From positions 62,001-126,000 of the forward strand of contig CBDATZ010000042.1 of assembly GCA_965199845.1 (NCBI GenBank): DNA of 64,000 bases, read 5' to 3'. Source of the DNA: Ilyomonas sp965199845 (GTDB taxonomy: Bacteria > Bacteroidota > Bacteroidia > Chitinophagales > Chitinophagaceae). This document shows positions 43,540 to 52,138 of the stretch, piece by piece. A model generated the notes under the pieces. The model was given only the letters and a program-made list of their open reading frames with translations, ran no database searches and was not told where the DNA came from. The position numbers and the translations under genes are program-made. Position 1 is the first letter of the stretch; every line of letters starts with the position of its first letter.

Positions 43540-43560
43540 CTGATAACTTTAAGTTATCAG
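43540..43560. promoter_or_regulatory. Perfect palindrome upstream of cobA
   Basis: CTGATAACTT, one base, AAGTTATCAG: perfect 10-base arms, 90 bases before the cobA start and 3 bases after the DUF4230 stop. A second, weaker dyad (AACTA...TAGTT, about 43599-43616) follows. No T-run, so an operator for the sulfite-reduction operon is more likely than a terminator. Confidence 0.5.
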
Positions 43561-43650
43561 TAATAACTATACATATCTTGGCTGTTATGGCTTTCTCAAC
43601 TATTTTTACATAGTTATTCTACTAATATCGTAGACTAATCAGATGTAAAC

Positions 43651-44493
43651 ATGCAGCAAAGCCGAAAAGTAATATTTATTGGTGCCGGACCGGGCGATCC
43701 GGAACTGCTTACTGTGAAAGCTGTTAACGTGTTGCGAAAAGCAGACGTAGTAATTGTGGACAGACTTGTAAGCGAAGACATCATTACCGAATATGTGCCT
43801 TTTGCCGCGCAGATTATTGCCGTTGGTAAACAAGGCGGCAGCGGTCTTTCTGCTTCTCAATCTGAGATAAACGATTTGATAATTTCCAAAGCGCAGAATT
43901 ATAACAACGTGGTTCGTTTAAAAGGTGGAGATGTATCTGTTTTCTCCAACATTTTAGATGAATTATCCGCGTTAAACAAGGCTGGTATTTCTTATCAATT
44001 AATTCCGGGTATTACAGCTTTATCGGGCGCAGCGGCTTATACCGGTGTTCCGCTTACAGCACGGAATTATGCAACCGGCGTAAAAATTCTCACGTATTAT
44101 AAGAATACAATTATAGAAGATAGTGAGTGGAAAAATATGGCTGATATGAAGGATACGCTTGTATTCTATATGTCATGCGCATCTTTGCCTGATGTAGTCA
44201 ATCAGTTGTTGATACATGGTGCTGATGCAACCATACCTTTTATTGTGGTAGAACAAGCAACGACGCCAAATCAATTTGTTCATTATTACACCTTGCAGCA
44301 GTTCGCTGATACAAAAAAACAACCTGATTTTATCAGTCCTTCTTTAGTGATTATTGGTAAAGTTGCTGCGTTATATCAGTCGTTTGCGTGGTTGCCAAAC
44401 AACAATGAACGCATACCTTATTTCACGCCTTTAGATACATTGACGGAACTTTTCAACGAAATAAAAAATGGAAATAATGTTAGCAGAGCCTAA
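43651..44493 (+). CDS. cobA: Uroporphyrinogen-III C-methyltransferase
   Basis: A 280-residue SAM-dependent enzyme that makes precorrin-2, the first branch step to siroheme. Family motifs: VIFIGAGPGDPELLTVKAVNVL, VRLKGGDVSVFSN, YQLIPGITALSGAAAYTGVPLTAR and VEQATTPNQ. Start ATG 43651 (MQQSRKVIFIGAGPG) fits. It overlaps cysJ by 26 bases, showing translational coupling. With the later precorrin-2 dehydrogenase at 48243 it supplies siroheme for the sulfite reductase encoded between them. The C-terminal 25 residues (LPNNNERIPYFTPLDTLTELFNEI) are a family-typical tail. Confidence 0.93.
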   Translation: MQQSRKVIFIGAGPGDPELLTVKAVNVLRKADVVIVDRLVSEDIITEYVPFAAQIIAVGKQGGSGLSASQSEINDLIISKAQNYNNVVRLKGGDVSVFSNILDELSALNKAGISYQLIPGITALSGAAAYTGVPLTARNYATGVKILTYYKNTIIEDSEWKNMADMKDTLVFYMSCASLPDVVNQLLIHGADATIPFIVVEQATTPNQFVHYYTLQQFADTKKQPDFISPSLVIIGKVAALYQSFAWLPNNNERIPYFTPLDTLTELFNEIKNGNNVSRA

Positions 44494-46189
44494 ACTGAAA
44501 TTGTTTCGTGAACTGGTGGCTGGTGCTACAAAAGAAGAGCTGATCTGGATTAGCGGATATGTAAGTGCTTTGGTTGGCATGAATGAAACTGCAACGATGC
44601 CTGTGCCTTCGGCAAACGCAGTGCAGAACAGTGTTTTAACGGGTTGTACAGTCGTTTACGGAACAGAAAGTGGCAACTCCAAGAAAGTTGCGATGGAGCT
44701 TTCATCAAAAATAAAAAAGCAGGGATTACCGGTAAAAACAAAGAATCTCGAACAATACAAAGCGGCTGATTTAGCAAAAGAAAGTTGTTTGCTTGTGGTG
44801 ATGAGTACGCAGGGCGATGGCGAGCCGCCTGCGGGCGCTAAAAAATTTTATGATTATCTGCTGGAAAATGAGATAAAGCTTGACAAATTAAAATACAGTG
44901 TATTGGCTTTGGGCGATACGTCGTATCCTTTGTTTTGCAAAGCCGGTGAAGATGTAGATGACCGCTTGGCTACATTAGGTGCGCAGCGTATTGTTCCTAT
45001 GAAGAAATGCGATACAGATTTTGAGCCGGAAGCAAACGAATGGATTGATGAATTACTAAGCTCCGCCATGCAGTCTGCGCCTGCTACACAGCCTGCGGTT
45101 GTAAAAACAAAACCGGTAAGTTCGGGCAAGAAAATTTATAATGGAAATATTGCTGCGAGCATTAATCTGAACGATAGGGAAAGTGCAAAAGAAACCTATC
45201 ATATCGAGATTGCAACAGAAGAAGACATTGTGTATGAACCGGGCGATTCAATTGGTATTATTGCTAAGAACAGCGATGCTGCTGTAAGTAAAATAATAGA
45301 GTTGCTGGATGTAAATGAAATGCAGCCATTCCAGTTTAAAAACAACACATATACAGCATTAGAATTATTCAAACATAAAATCAATATTCAGTATTTGCCG
45401 GAGCGTATCATTCAGCAATACGCAAAATTACTGAGCAAAGAAATTCCTTCTATCAGGATGGATCTGGCTGATTTGCTTCGTATTTATCCGTTCGATACTT
45501 CGATAGATGTTCAGCAGTTTATCAATATATTAGATCCGGTTGCCCCGAGGTTGTATTCCATCTCTTCATCGCCCGCATCGCATGGAAATAAAGAAGTGCA
45601 TATCACCGTAAGTCGCAGCGCTTTTGAAGTAGATAGCCAGAAGCGTTTTGGTTTATGCTCCGATTATTTATCTTGTAAAACGCTGGAAGATGAACTGGAA
45701 TTTTATGTACAAAAAAACAGTTCTTTCAAACTGCCGTCCGGCGATACGGATATTATTATGATTGGACCAGGAACCGGTATTGCGCCATTCCGTTCGTTCC
45801 TGTTTGAGCGTGATGCACAAGGTGCGCAGGGAAGAAACTGGCTGTTCTTTGGCGATCAGCATTTTGTGTCTGATTTTCTGTATCAGACCGAGTTGCTGAC
45901 TTTCTTTGAAACTGGTACATTAACCCGTTTAAATACAGCTTTTTCCAGAGATCAGAAAGAGAAATTATATGTGCAGCATCGTATGTGGCAACAAGCAACT
46001 GAATTGTGGGATTGGATACAAAGCGGCGCCGTTATTTACATCTGCGGAACTAAGCACCCGATGAGCACAGATGTTGAAAATACATTACTGCAAATCATTC
46101 AAACGAAAGGTGGTTTGAGTGAAGAAGCGGCGTCCGATTATTTAACCGCATTAAGCGATAATGGTAAGTATCATAAGGATGTGTATTGA
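44468..46189 (+). CDS. cysJ: Sulfite reductase [NADPH] flavoprotein-type subunit
   Basis: A 573-residue diflavin reductase. An N-terminal flavodoxin domain (VVYGTESGNSKKVAMEL near residue 65; MSTQGDGEPP; LALGDTSYPLFCKAG) is followed by an FAD-binding domain (EPGDSIGII; APRLYSISSSPASHG, the RxYS motif) and an NADPH-binding domain (MIGPGTGIAPFRSFL; WLFFGDQHF; IYICGTKHPMSTDV). It passes electrons from NADPH to the haem subunit CysI. It overlaps cobA by 26 bases; an in-frame ATG at 44477 is an alternative start. A 270-base gap containing repeat copy F separates it from cysI. Confidence 0.92.
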   Translation: MEIMLAEPKLKLFRELVAGATKEELIWISGYVSALVGMNETATMPVPSANAVQNSVLTGCTVVYGTESGNSKKVAMELSSKIKKQGLPVKTKNLEQYKAADLAKESCLLVVMSTQGDGEPPAGAKKFYDYLLENEIKLDKLKYSVLALGDTSYPLFCKAGEDVDDRLATLGAQRIVPMKKCDTDFEPEANEWIDELLSSAMQSAPATQPAVVKTKPVSSGKKIYNGNIAASINLNDRESAKETYHIEIATEEDIVYEPGDSIGIIAKNSDAAVSKIIELLDVNEMQPFQFKNNTYTALELFKHKINIQYLPERIIQQYAKLLSKEIPSIRMDLADLLRIYPFDTSIDVQQFINILDPVAPRLYSISSSPASHGNKEVHITVSRSAFEVDSQKRFGLCSDYLSCKTLEDELEFYVQKNSSFKLPSGDTDIIMIGPGTGIAPFRSFLFERDAQGAQGRNWLFFGDQHFVSDFLYQTELLTFFETGTLTRLNTAFSRDQKEKLYVQHRMWQQATELWDWIQSGAVIYICGTKHPMSTDVENTLLQIIQTKGGLSEEAASDYLTALSDNGKYHKDVY

Positions 46190-46196
46190 GGAAGTT

Positions 46197-46405
46197 GTAG
46201 TAAGTAGTAAGTAGATTGATTTGAATATTCTTTGTATTGCTTTATTCTATTTGTGTCTTCGTGGTTCCAAAAGTTCAATTGATAAAAAGGCGTACAAGAG
46301 TGATTCTTTTTTCTCTTTACTTAAAAGAGAAAAAACAACAAATCTTTGATTGCAACGATATTCAATCGGAGTATCAAAAGCTGGTAACATAAAACTGTAT
46401 TTGTA
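46197..46405 (-). repeat. Dispersed intergenic repeat, copy F, with flanking word array
   Basis: 46258-46405 is the fullest reverse-oriented copy, matching copy E over about 130 bases and copies A, B and D over the CTCCGGTT core. The hairpin TTTTCTCTTT...AAAAGAGAAAA is at 46309-46332. Upstream lie a GTAGTAAGTAGTAAGTAG array (46199-46216) and TTTGTGTCTTCGTGGTTCC (46249-46267). It interrupts the cysJ-cysI operon; no gene is present here. Confidence 0.8.
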
Positions 46406-46459
46406 TTTTAAAATAAATAGCTGAAAGCGTAAAGCCGGAAGTGTAAAGCTGATAATAGA

Positions 46460-48109
46460 ATGAGTGAATCTCCTGCAGAACGAATAAAGAAAGAAAGCGA
46501 AGGCTTGCGTGGTACGCTGAAAGAAAGTCTTTTGGATGAATATACCGGCGCGATACGTGAAGACGACCAGTTGCTGATGAAATTTCATGGTATGTATCAG
46601 CAGGACGATCGTGATCGCCGTGAAGAGCGTGCGGAAAAACGTTTGGACCGATTGTATTCTTTTATGATTCGATTGCGCTTGCCGGGTGGTTTTTTAACGG
46701 CTGAGCAATGGGAAGCCTTGCATCAGGTAACAGGCGAACATACAACAGGTGTAATTAAAATTACATCGCGCCAAACGGTGCAGTTGCATGGGATTTTAAA
46801 GAATCATATCAAGCCGACGATAAAAGAATTTAACGCGCTTCATTTAGATAGCATTGCGGCTTGTGGTGATGTAAACAGAAACGTAACGGCAACGGCGCAT
46901 CCGAATGCATCGCCCATTCATGAAGAGGTATTTGCTTATGCCGATAAAATCAGTTTGCTGTTATTGCCAAAGACAAGAGCGTATTACGAGATATGGCTGG
47001 ATGATGAGAAGCTGGTTGAAAAAACAGAAGACGATCCGTTATACCAGGATCGTTATCTGCCACGTAAATTCAAGATTGCGATAGCCATTCCTCCATACAA
47101 TGATGTTGATATTTTTACGAATGATGTTGGCTTAATTGCGATTATAGAAAATGACGAATTGGTGGGTTTTAATATCTCTGCCGGCGGCGGTTTGGGAACC
47201 ACGCATGGCAATGCAGAAACGTATCCGAGATTAGGAGATGTAATCGGTTATATTGATAAGAAAGATGTTGAGAAAGTGGTTTATGAAATCGTAACGGTTC
47301 AGCGCGATTTTGGTAATCGCAGCGACAGAAAGTTATCTCGCTTAAAATATACCATTGACCGAATGGGCATAGATGCTTTTAAGGCAGAATTGGAAAGTCG
47401 CATCGGCTTTGCGTTAGCGCCCGAACGTGCCTACAGCTTTAAAGATCGGAGCGATGATTATGGCTGGAAACAAAACCATGAAGGCAAATGGTATTATACT
47501 GCTTTTATCGAAAACGGTCGTATTGCAGACGAAGGTGATTTATTGCTAAAAACAGCTTGCTTGGAAATTGCGCAAAGCCGCAAAGCCAACTTTCGGTTTA
47601 CCTGTAATCAAAACCTGATTATCAGCGATGTGCTTGCAGAAGACAAAGATTTTATCAATACAATCTTAGAAAAATACGGCGCTGTGCGAAGCACAGACAA
47701 CGCATCAAACACACGCAAACAATCTATGGCTTGCGTAGCATTCAATACATGTCCGCTTGCGTTGGCAGAAGGTCAGCGCTATTTGCCGGTTCTCATAGAT
47801 AAAATTGATGACTTGCAGCAGAAGCATGATATTGCGGAGCAACCCATTATCATTCGAATGACCGGTTGCCCGAACGGTTGTGCGCGACCTTATATTTCCG
47901 AAATTGGTTTTGTGGGAACAGCTTATGGCAGGTATAATTTGATGTTAGGCAGCGATGTGAAAGGTTTCCGTTTAAATAAATTATATAAAGAAAACCTGAA
48001 CGAAGAAGAAATTTTGAGCGAATTGGATATATTGTTTAACCGATATGCCAGCCATCGTTTGGATGCCGAGCCGTTTGGCGATTTTGTAATGCGCGAAGCC
48101 ATTGTATAA
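46460..48109 (+). CDS. cysI: Sulfite (nitrite/sulfite) reductase hemoprotein
   Basis: A 549-residue siroheme/4Fe-4S reductase, sulfite to sulfide. Two NIR_SIR ferredoxin-like halves are seen: LPGGFLTAEQWEALHQVTGEHTTGVIKITSRQTVQLHGI and FNISAGGGLGTTHGNAETYPRLGDVIGYI. The cluster ligands are in CVAFNTCPLALAEG and TGCPNGCARPYISEIGFVG. The adjacent cysJ and siroheme genes point to sulfite rather than nitrite as substrate. Length is close to the bacterial CysI norm. It is preceded by a 270-base repeat-bearing gap. Confidence 0.93.
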   Translation: MSESPAERIKKESEGLRGTLKESLLDEYTGAIREDDQLLMKFHGMYQQDDRDRREERAEKRLDRLYSFMIRLRLPGGFLTAEQWEALHQVTGEHTTGVIKITSRQTVQLHGILKNHIKPTIKEFNALHLDSIAACGDVNRNVTATAHPNASPIHEEVFAYADKISLLLLPKTRAYYEIWLDDEKLVEKTEDDPLYQDRYLPRKFKIAIAIPPYNDVDIFTNDVGLIAIIENDELVGFNISAGGGLGTTHGNAETYPRLGDVIGYIDKKDVEKVVYEIVTVQRDFGNRSDRKLSRLKYTIDRMGIDAFKAELESRIGFALAPERAYSFKDRSDDYGWKQNHEGKWYYTAFIENGRIADEGDLLLKTACLEIAQSRKANFRFTCNQNLIISDVLAEDKDFINTILEKYGAVRSTDNASNTRKQSMACVAFNTCPLALAEGQRYLPVLIDKIDDLQQKHDIAEQPIIIRMTGCPNGCARPYISEIGFVGTAYGRYNLMLGSDVKGFRLNKLYKENLNEEEILSELDILFNRYASHRLDAEPFGDFVMREAIV

Positions 48110-48242
48110 AATAGAAGTGAAGAAGATATTTGTGATGATGCAGATTTGAATTTGACTTTTGCGATTATGTCTGGCATTACCAAATCTGCGGTAACTTGCA
48201 GCACTGGTAAGCAACAAGTTTTAGATTCAATTATTGATTATT

Positions 48243-48878
48243 ATGAGTTCTGACATAAAAGAAACCAATCATCTGTTTCCTGTTTTTTTAAAGCTCGAAG
48301 ATTTGCGCGTGCTCTTGATTGGTGCGGGCAATGTGGGTATAGAAAAGCTGAATGCTATTCTTACCAATTCACCGGCAACTACAGTGCGGGTAATTGCTAA
48401 AGACATCAGCGAAGAATTTACAAAACTGGCTTCTCAGCACAGCAATGTAAATGTAATACAAGGCGAATACGAACCATCTTGTTTAGACGATTGTCATATT
48501 GTAATTGCGGCTGTAAATGATATTGCGCTGAGTACAATTATTCGCAACGATGCCAAAGCAAAAGGCAAACTGATAAACGTTGCCGATAAACCTTATTTGT
48601 GCGATTTTTATCTGGGTTCTGTGGTTACAAAAGGCAACCTGAAATTAGCCATTTCAACCAATGGAAAATCGCCCACAATGGCAAAGCGGTTAAAAGAAAT
48701 GTTTGCCGAAATGTTACCCGAAGAACTGGATGAAGTCATGAACAATCTGCATCTCATCCGAAACAGTTTGGAAGGCAATTTCCAGGATAAAATAAAAGAG
48801 CTGAACAAGATAACACAATCGCTTGTCGAAAAACCATTAAGCGAAGCTGAAAAGTACGAGCAGTATTGGTTTTTATAA
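48243..48878 (+). CDS. Precorrin-2 dehydrogenase / sirohydrochlorin ferrochelatase-like protein
   Basis: A 211-residue protein matching the N-terminal half of CysG (and yeast Met8): FPVFLKLEDLRVLLIGAGNVGIEKLNAIL (Rossmann NAD site), VIAAVNDIALSTIIRNDAK, INVADKPYLCDFYLGSVVTKGNLKLAISTNGKSPTMAKRLKEMF. It oxidises precorrin-2 to sirohydrochlorin and may insert iron, completing siroheme for CysI. ATG 48243 is preferred to 48234. The operon ends at a terminator at 48897-48919. Unlike E. coli CysG, the methyltransferase is separate (cobA at 43651). Confidence 0.9.
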   Translation: MSSDIKETNHLFPVFLKLEDLRVLLIGAGNVGIEKLNAILTNSPATTVRVIAKDISEEFTKLASQHSNVNVIQGEYEPSCLDDCHIVIAAVNDIALSTIIRNDAKAKGKLINVADKPYLCDFYLGSVVTKGNLKLAISTNGKSPTMAKRLKEMFAEMLPEELDEVMNNLHLIRNSLEGNFQDKIKELNKITQSLVEKPLSEAEKYEQYWFL

Positions 48879-48896
48879 ATGTTTGATATGATGAAG

Positions 48897-48919
48897 AGCC
48901 GCTTACAGCGGCTTTTTTA
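48897..48919 (+). terminator. Terminator of the sulfite-reduction operon
   Basis: Arms AGCCGC (48897-48902) and GCGGCT (48908-48913), followed by six T. It is 18 bases past the precorrin-2 dehydrogenase stop. Confidence 0.85.
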
Positions 48920-48920
48920 T

Positions 48921-48998
48921 TTTTATGTAGCGAGCGTCTGATACTCCGGTTGATCGTTCCTTGCGACGCTCCGTTCAGGGTTCTGTTATCAATTAAAC
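48921..48998 (+). repeat. Dispersed intergenic repeat, copy B
   Basis: GTAGCGAGCGTCTGATACTC, CGGTTGATCGTTCCTTGCG, ACGCTCCGTTCAGGGTTCTG, TTATCAATTAAAC. Nearly identical to copy A from the GATACTCC core onward, and similar to copy D (reverse complement) before it. It starts directly after the terminator at 48897. Confidence 0.85.
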
Positions 48999-49052
48999 AA
49001 AGAAGAATCGTAATTTCTTTCTAAAAGGTATATTTGATAAAACGATTTTACA

Positions 49053-49268
49053 ATGCAGCCATTACAGGAAATTTTGAATGCGAATGTGGAAGAGAAATTA
49101 CAAGCGATAGAAACCATTTGGGATAGTATTGACAATAACTCATTGCCTGTAACTGATGAAGAAACGCAAATTGCAAAACAACGTTATGAAGAATATCTTC
49201 AAAATCCGGATGATGCATTACAATGGAAGGAAGCCCGGCAAAAATTAAGGTTAAAGTATGGCTTTTGA
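49053..49268 (+). CDS. Addiction-module antitoxin-like protein
   Basis: A 71-residue protein of the 'addiction module component' type (TIGR02574-like): LQEILNANVEEKLQAIETIWDSID, VTDEETQIAKQRYEEYLQNPDDALQWKEARQKLRLKYGF. Such proteins pair with RelE/ParE toxins. The downstream toxin gene starts 10 bases before this stop (ATG at 49258), the standard coupling, but the toxin carries two nonsense codons. The antitoxin itself looks intact. Confidence 0.85.
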   Translation: MQPLQEILNANVEEKLQAIETIWDSIDNNSLPVTDEETQIAKQRYEEYLQNPDDALQWKEARQKLRLKYGF

Positions 49269-49563
49269 AATCAGAATAAATCCGCAAACCTTTTTAGAAA
49301 TTGATGAAGCTATTGTTTGGTACGAAAAACAAATTGAAGGATTAAGCAAACAATTCCTTTTCGCATTGGATGATTGTATTGATAAAATCAGCAAGCAACC
49401 TGAAAATTACTGAATCGTATATTTCCCGGTGCGCAGAATTTTGCTAAAGGGGTTTCCTTATAAGCTTTTTTATTTCATACAAAATGATCAATAAATAGTT
49501 ATTCTTGCTCTTGTTCATACGAAGCGAAGTAATCGTTTTGTCAGAGAGAGAATACAGCAATAA
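49258..49563 (+). pseudogene. RelE/ParE-type toxin interrupted by two in-frame stops
   Basis: One continuous frame of about 100 codons encodes a ParE-like toxin in three pieces: residues 1-51 (MAFEIRINPQTFLEIDEAIV..., ending KISKQPENY), a TGA at 49411, then IVYFPVRRILLKGFPYKLFYFI with QNDQ, a TAA at 49492, then IVILALVHTKRSNRF and RERIQQ with the final TAA at 49561. The RRILLKGFPYKLFYFI and HTKR features are the conserved C-terminal half of ParE. No frameshift is needed, so two nonsense mutations alone silenced it, probably recently. If expressed it would yield only a 51-residue fragment. Confidence 0.82.
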
Positions 49564-49603
49564 ACAATAGTAGATTTTCTCTTTATCTTTTTATTAAATT
49601 GTA

Positions 49604-50995
49604 TTGCAGTTGTTATTACCACTTCCCCGGCCATTCATTCAATCGTTACAAAATGTTCCTGGTTTTGATGAAGAAAATTTCATCAAAGCGCACGAGGAAA
49701 ACGAGCGCATTACATCAATACGTTATAACCCTGAAAAGCTTGCTGTTATTGAATCTCAGTTACCAATCAACAACTTTCAATTACCAACGCAAAACGTTCC
49801 CTGGTGTCTAAATGGATTTTATTTAGCGGAGCGACCTTCGTTTACATTCGATCCTTTGTTTCATGCGGGATTGTATTATGTGCAGGAAGCCAGCAGCATG
49901 TTTTTATGGGAAGCATTGCAACAAACAATCGGAGCAGATACAACCCATAAAAAAGTGTTGGACTTGTGCGCCGCGCCCGGTGGAAAAAGCACACTGCTTG
50001 CTTCGTATTTTACAAATGGTTTGGTCGTGTCGAACGAAGTGATCAAAAGCCGGGCAAATGTTTTAACCGAAAACATCACCAAATGGGGAACCGGAAATGT
50101 CGTTGTAACAAATAATGATGCGAGCCATTTTCAGCGGCTGGAAAACTTTTTTGATGTTATGGTGATAGATGCGCCTTGCAGTGGAAGCGGTTTATTCAGA
50201 AAAGATAACGAAGCGATTGAAGAATGGAGCGAAGAAGCTGTAAATCTCTGCAGCCAGCGACAGCAAAGGATTGTAGCCGATGCTTATACTTGTTTACAGC
50301 AAAACGGTATTCTCATTTATTCTACCTGTTCGTATTCGCAACAGGAAGATGAAGATATTTTAGATTGGATGATGGATAACTTTGCGTTATCGGTTATCAA
50401 TCTGCAAATAAAAGAGGAGTGGAAGATTGTCGAAACACAATCACCAAAACACAAAGCGTATGGTTATCGTTTTTATCCGGATAAAGTAAAGGGAGAAGGT
50501 TTTTTTATGGCAGTATTTCGCAAAAAAGATGGCGGTCAATTTTATTTGTCATCGCATCAACCAGCTATCAATAAAAAGGAAACAGAGATTTGGCAAAGTT
50601 GGATAAATATTCAGGAACCAATTTTCTTCATCAAACAAAAAGATTTTGTCATTGCCATTTCTCAAATCATACAGCAACATCTTTCCTTTTTACAAAAAAC
50701 ATTATATATCAAACAAGCCGGAATAACGTTAGGTGAAGTAAAAGGCAAAGATGTGATTCCGCACCAGGCACTGGCTACGAGTACGGTTTTACATTCATCT
50801 GTCAATATAATCTCATTCTCTAAAGAACAGGCAATTCAATATTTACAGAAAAAAGAAATAGAGATTGATACTTCTTCGTTACAAAAAGGCTGGCGGTTAG
50901 CCACGTATTGTGGAATAGGTTTAGGCTGGTTGAAAGTTTTACCCAACCGGATAAATAACTATTATCCAACAGAGTGGAGAATTTTAAAAAATTAA
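49604..50995 (+). CDS. NOL1/NOP2/Sun-family rRNA (cytosine-5) methyltransferase (TTG start)
   Basis: A 463-residue RsmF/RsmB-like m5C methyltransferase. N-terminus PRPFIQSLQNVPGFDEENFIKAHEENERITSIRYNPEKL is the typical RNA-binding start; SAM site DLCAAPGGKSTLLASYF; catalytic cysteines in VIDAPCSGSGLFRK and ILIYSTCSYSQQEDEDIL. A C-terminal extension of about 150 residues (QAGITLGEVKGKDVIPHQALA...) is the RsmF-type PUA-like domain. The frame opens with TTG at 49604; no ATG is available without losing conserved sequence. Confidence 0.88.
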   Translation: MQLLLPLPRPFIQSLQNVPGFDEENFIKAHEENERITSIRYNPEKLAVIESQLPINNFQLPTQNVPWCLNGFYLAERPSFTFDPLFHAGLYYVQEASSMFLWEALQQTIGADTTHKKVLDLCAAPGGKSTLLASYFTNGLVVSNEVIKSRANVLTENITKWGTGNVVVTNNDASHFQRLENFFDVMVIDAPCSGSGLFRKDNEAIEEWSEEAVNLCSQRQQRIVADAYTCLQQNGILIYSTCSYSQQEDEDILDWMMDNFALSVINLQIKEEWKIVETQSPKHKAYGYRFYPDKVKGEGFFMAVFRKKDGGQFYLSSHQPAINKKETEIWQSWINIQEPIFFIKQKDFVIAISQIIQQHLSFLQKTLYIKQAGITLGEVKGKDVIPHQALATSTVLHSSVNIISFSKEQAIQYLQKKEIEIDTSSLQKGWRLATYCGIGLGWLKVLPNRINNYYPTEWRILKN

Positions 50996-51029
50996 TTTTA
51001 CACCTGACTACTTTAATTCTTTTGATGCT

Positions 51030-52046
51030 ATGAAATTGACTACTCATTGCTATGCTGTCTTGCTGCTTGTTACTTTCGGTATTATGAGCGCAAACGCACA
51101 AACAGCTTATAGCGAGCACACTCTTGAAAAAGGAGAAACCTTAAGTGCTCTTGCCAAGAATTATCATACAACCGTTGGTGATATAATGCGGATTAACGGA
51201 ATGAATGCGCAAAGCCAGTTAAAGCTTGGCGAAAAAATAAAAATTCCTGCCGGCGGAACTGTAGCAGCTCAAAAAACCGAAACACCTTCAGCCGCGCCGG
51301 TAACTTCTGCACCAGTGAGTGCTGTTGCCAAAACTCATACAATAGCTGCCGGTGAAACATTATACCGGATTAGTAAATTATATAACATTTCAGTTGACAG
51401 GTTAAAAGCCTTAAATAACCTTAGTGATGGCAGCGTTAAACTGGGACAAACCCTAATTGTAAGTGAAGGTTCTGCACCACAGTCGCCGGTAAAAGCAAGC
51501 GTAGCACCAAGTACCGCGGCAACTGTTACACAACCCGCACAGCCAATACCACAAAAGGAAGTCACTCAAGCTGCGCCGGTAAAACAATCTGCACCTATTA
51601 CGGAAACTCCTGTACAAAAGAACACCACGACTCAACTGTCATCTGCGCCAGCGCAAAACAATGCAGTATCTCCGACTGATAATAATAGCACGTTTAATAC
51701 AAATTATACGGCAACGAATAATGCACCGAAAGAAGGATTTTTTACGCCTTTGTATGGAAAAGATTTAGGCAGCAGAAATGAACAAGAAAAGAATGGTGCT
51801 GCGATGACGTTTAAATCGGCAAGTGGCTGGGCTGATAAAAAATATTATATTTTGATGAATGAAGCGCCAACCGGTTCTGTTGTAAAAATCAGGAATGGTA
51901 AAAATGAATTGTATGCAAAAGTGTTGTGGAATTTAGGTGAGATGAAGGAGAACGAGGGTTTGGCTTACCGCATTAGTACGGCTACCGCCGCTGCATTAGG
52001 CATTACCGACCAGAAATTTGATTTGAAAGTAAGTTATTACGAGTAA
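51030..52046 (+). CDS. Secreted LysM-domain protein with DPBB-like C-terminus
   Basis: A 338-residue exported protein: signal peptide (MKLTTHCYAVLLLVTFGIMS, cleavage after ANA), LysM 1 (about 30-73, HTLEKGETLSALAKNYHTTV), LysM 2 (about 102-145, HTIAAGETLYRISKLYNISV), a long Pro/Ala/Thr/Gln-rich linker (about 148-235) and a C-terminal globular part (about 240-338, KSASGWADKKYYILMNEAPTG ... AYRISTATAAALGITDQKFDLKVSYYE) resembling a double-psi beta-barrel of RlpA type. It should bind peptidoglycan. Confidence 0.86.
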   Translation: MKLTTHCYAVLLLVTFGIMSANAQTAYSEHTLEKGETLSALAKNYHTTVGDIMRINGMNAQSQLKLGEKIKIPAGGTVAAQKTETPSAAPVTSAPVSAVAKTHTIAAGETLYRISKLYNISVDRLKALNNLSDGSVKLGQTLIVSEGSAPQSPVKASVAPSTAATVTQPAQPIPQKEVTQAAPVKQSAPITETPVQKNTTTQLSSAPAQNNAVSPTDNNSTFNTNYTATNNAPKEGFFTPLYGKDLGSRNEQEKNGAAMTFKSASGWADKKYYILMNEAPTGSVVKIRNGKNELYAKVLWNLGEMKENEGLAYRISTATAAALGITDQKFDLKVSYYE

Positions 52047-52061
52047 ATAATATGTTTAACC

Positions 52062-52130
52062 ACAAAGACATGAAGTAATGAAGTTTCACTAAGTTTCTTT
52101 GTGTTTCTTCTTTCCTTTCTGTCTTTGTGA
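52062..52130. terminator. CACAAAGACA palindromic repeat, probable bidirectional terminator
   Basis: Arms CACAAAGACA (52062-52071) and TGTCTTTGTG (52121-52130) enclose degenerate copies of the same words (AAGTTTCACTAAGTTTCTTT). Sits between the convergent LysM and fmt genes. Same word family as 17380-17465. Confidence 0.65.
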
Positions 52131-52138
52131 TTCATTCA

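Noticed and set aside
49411..49413. Recoding of the TGA in the toxin as selenocysteine or readthrough
   Set aside because: No selenocysteine element is visible and a second stop (TAA at 49492) follows, so simple decay explains it better.
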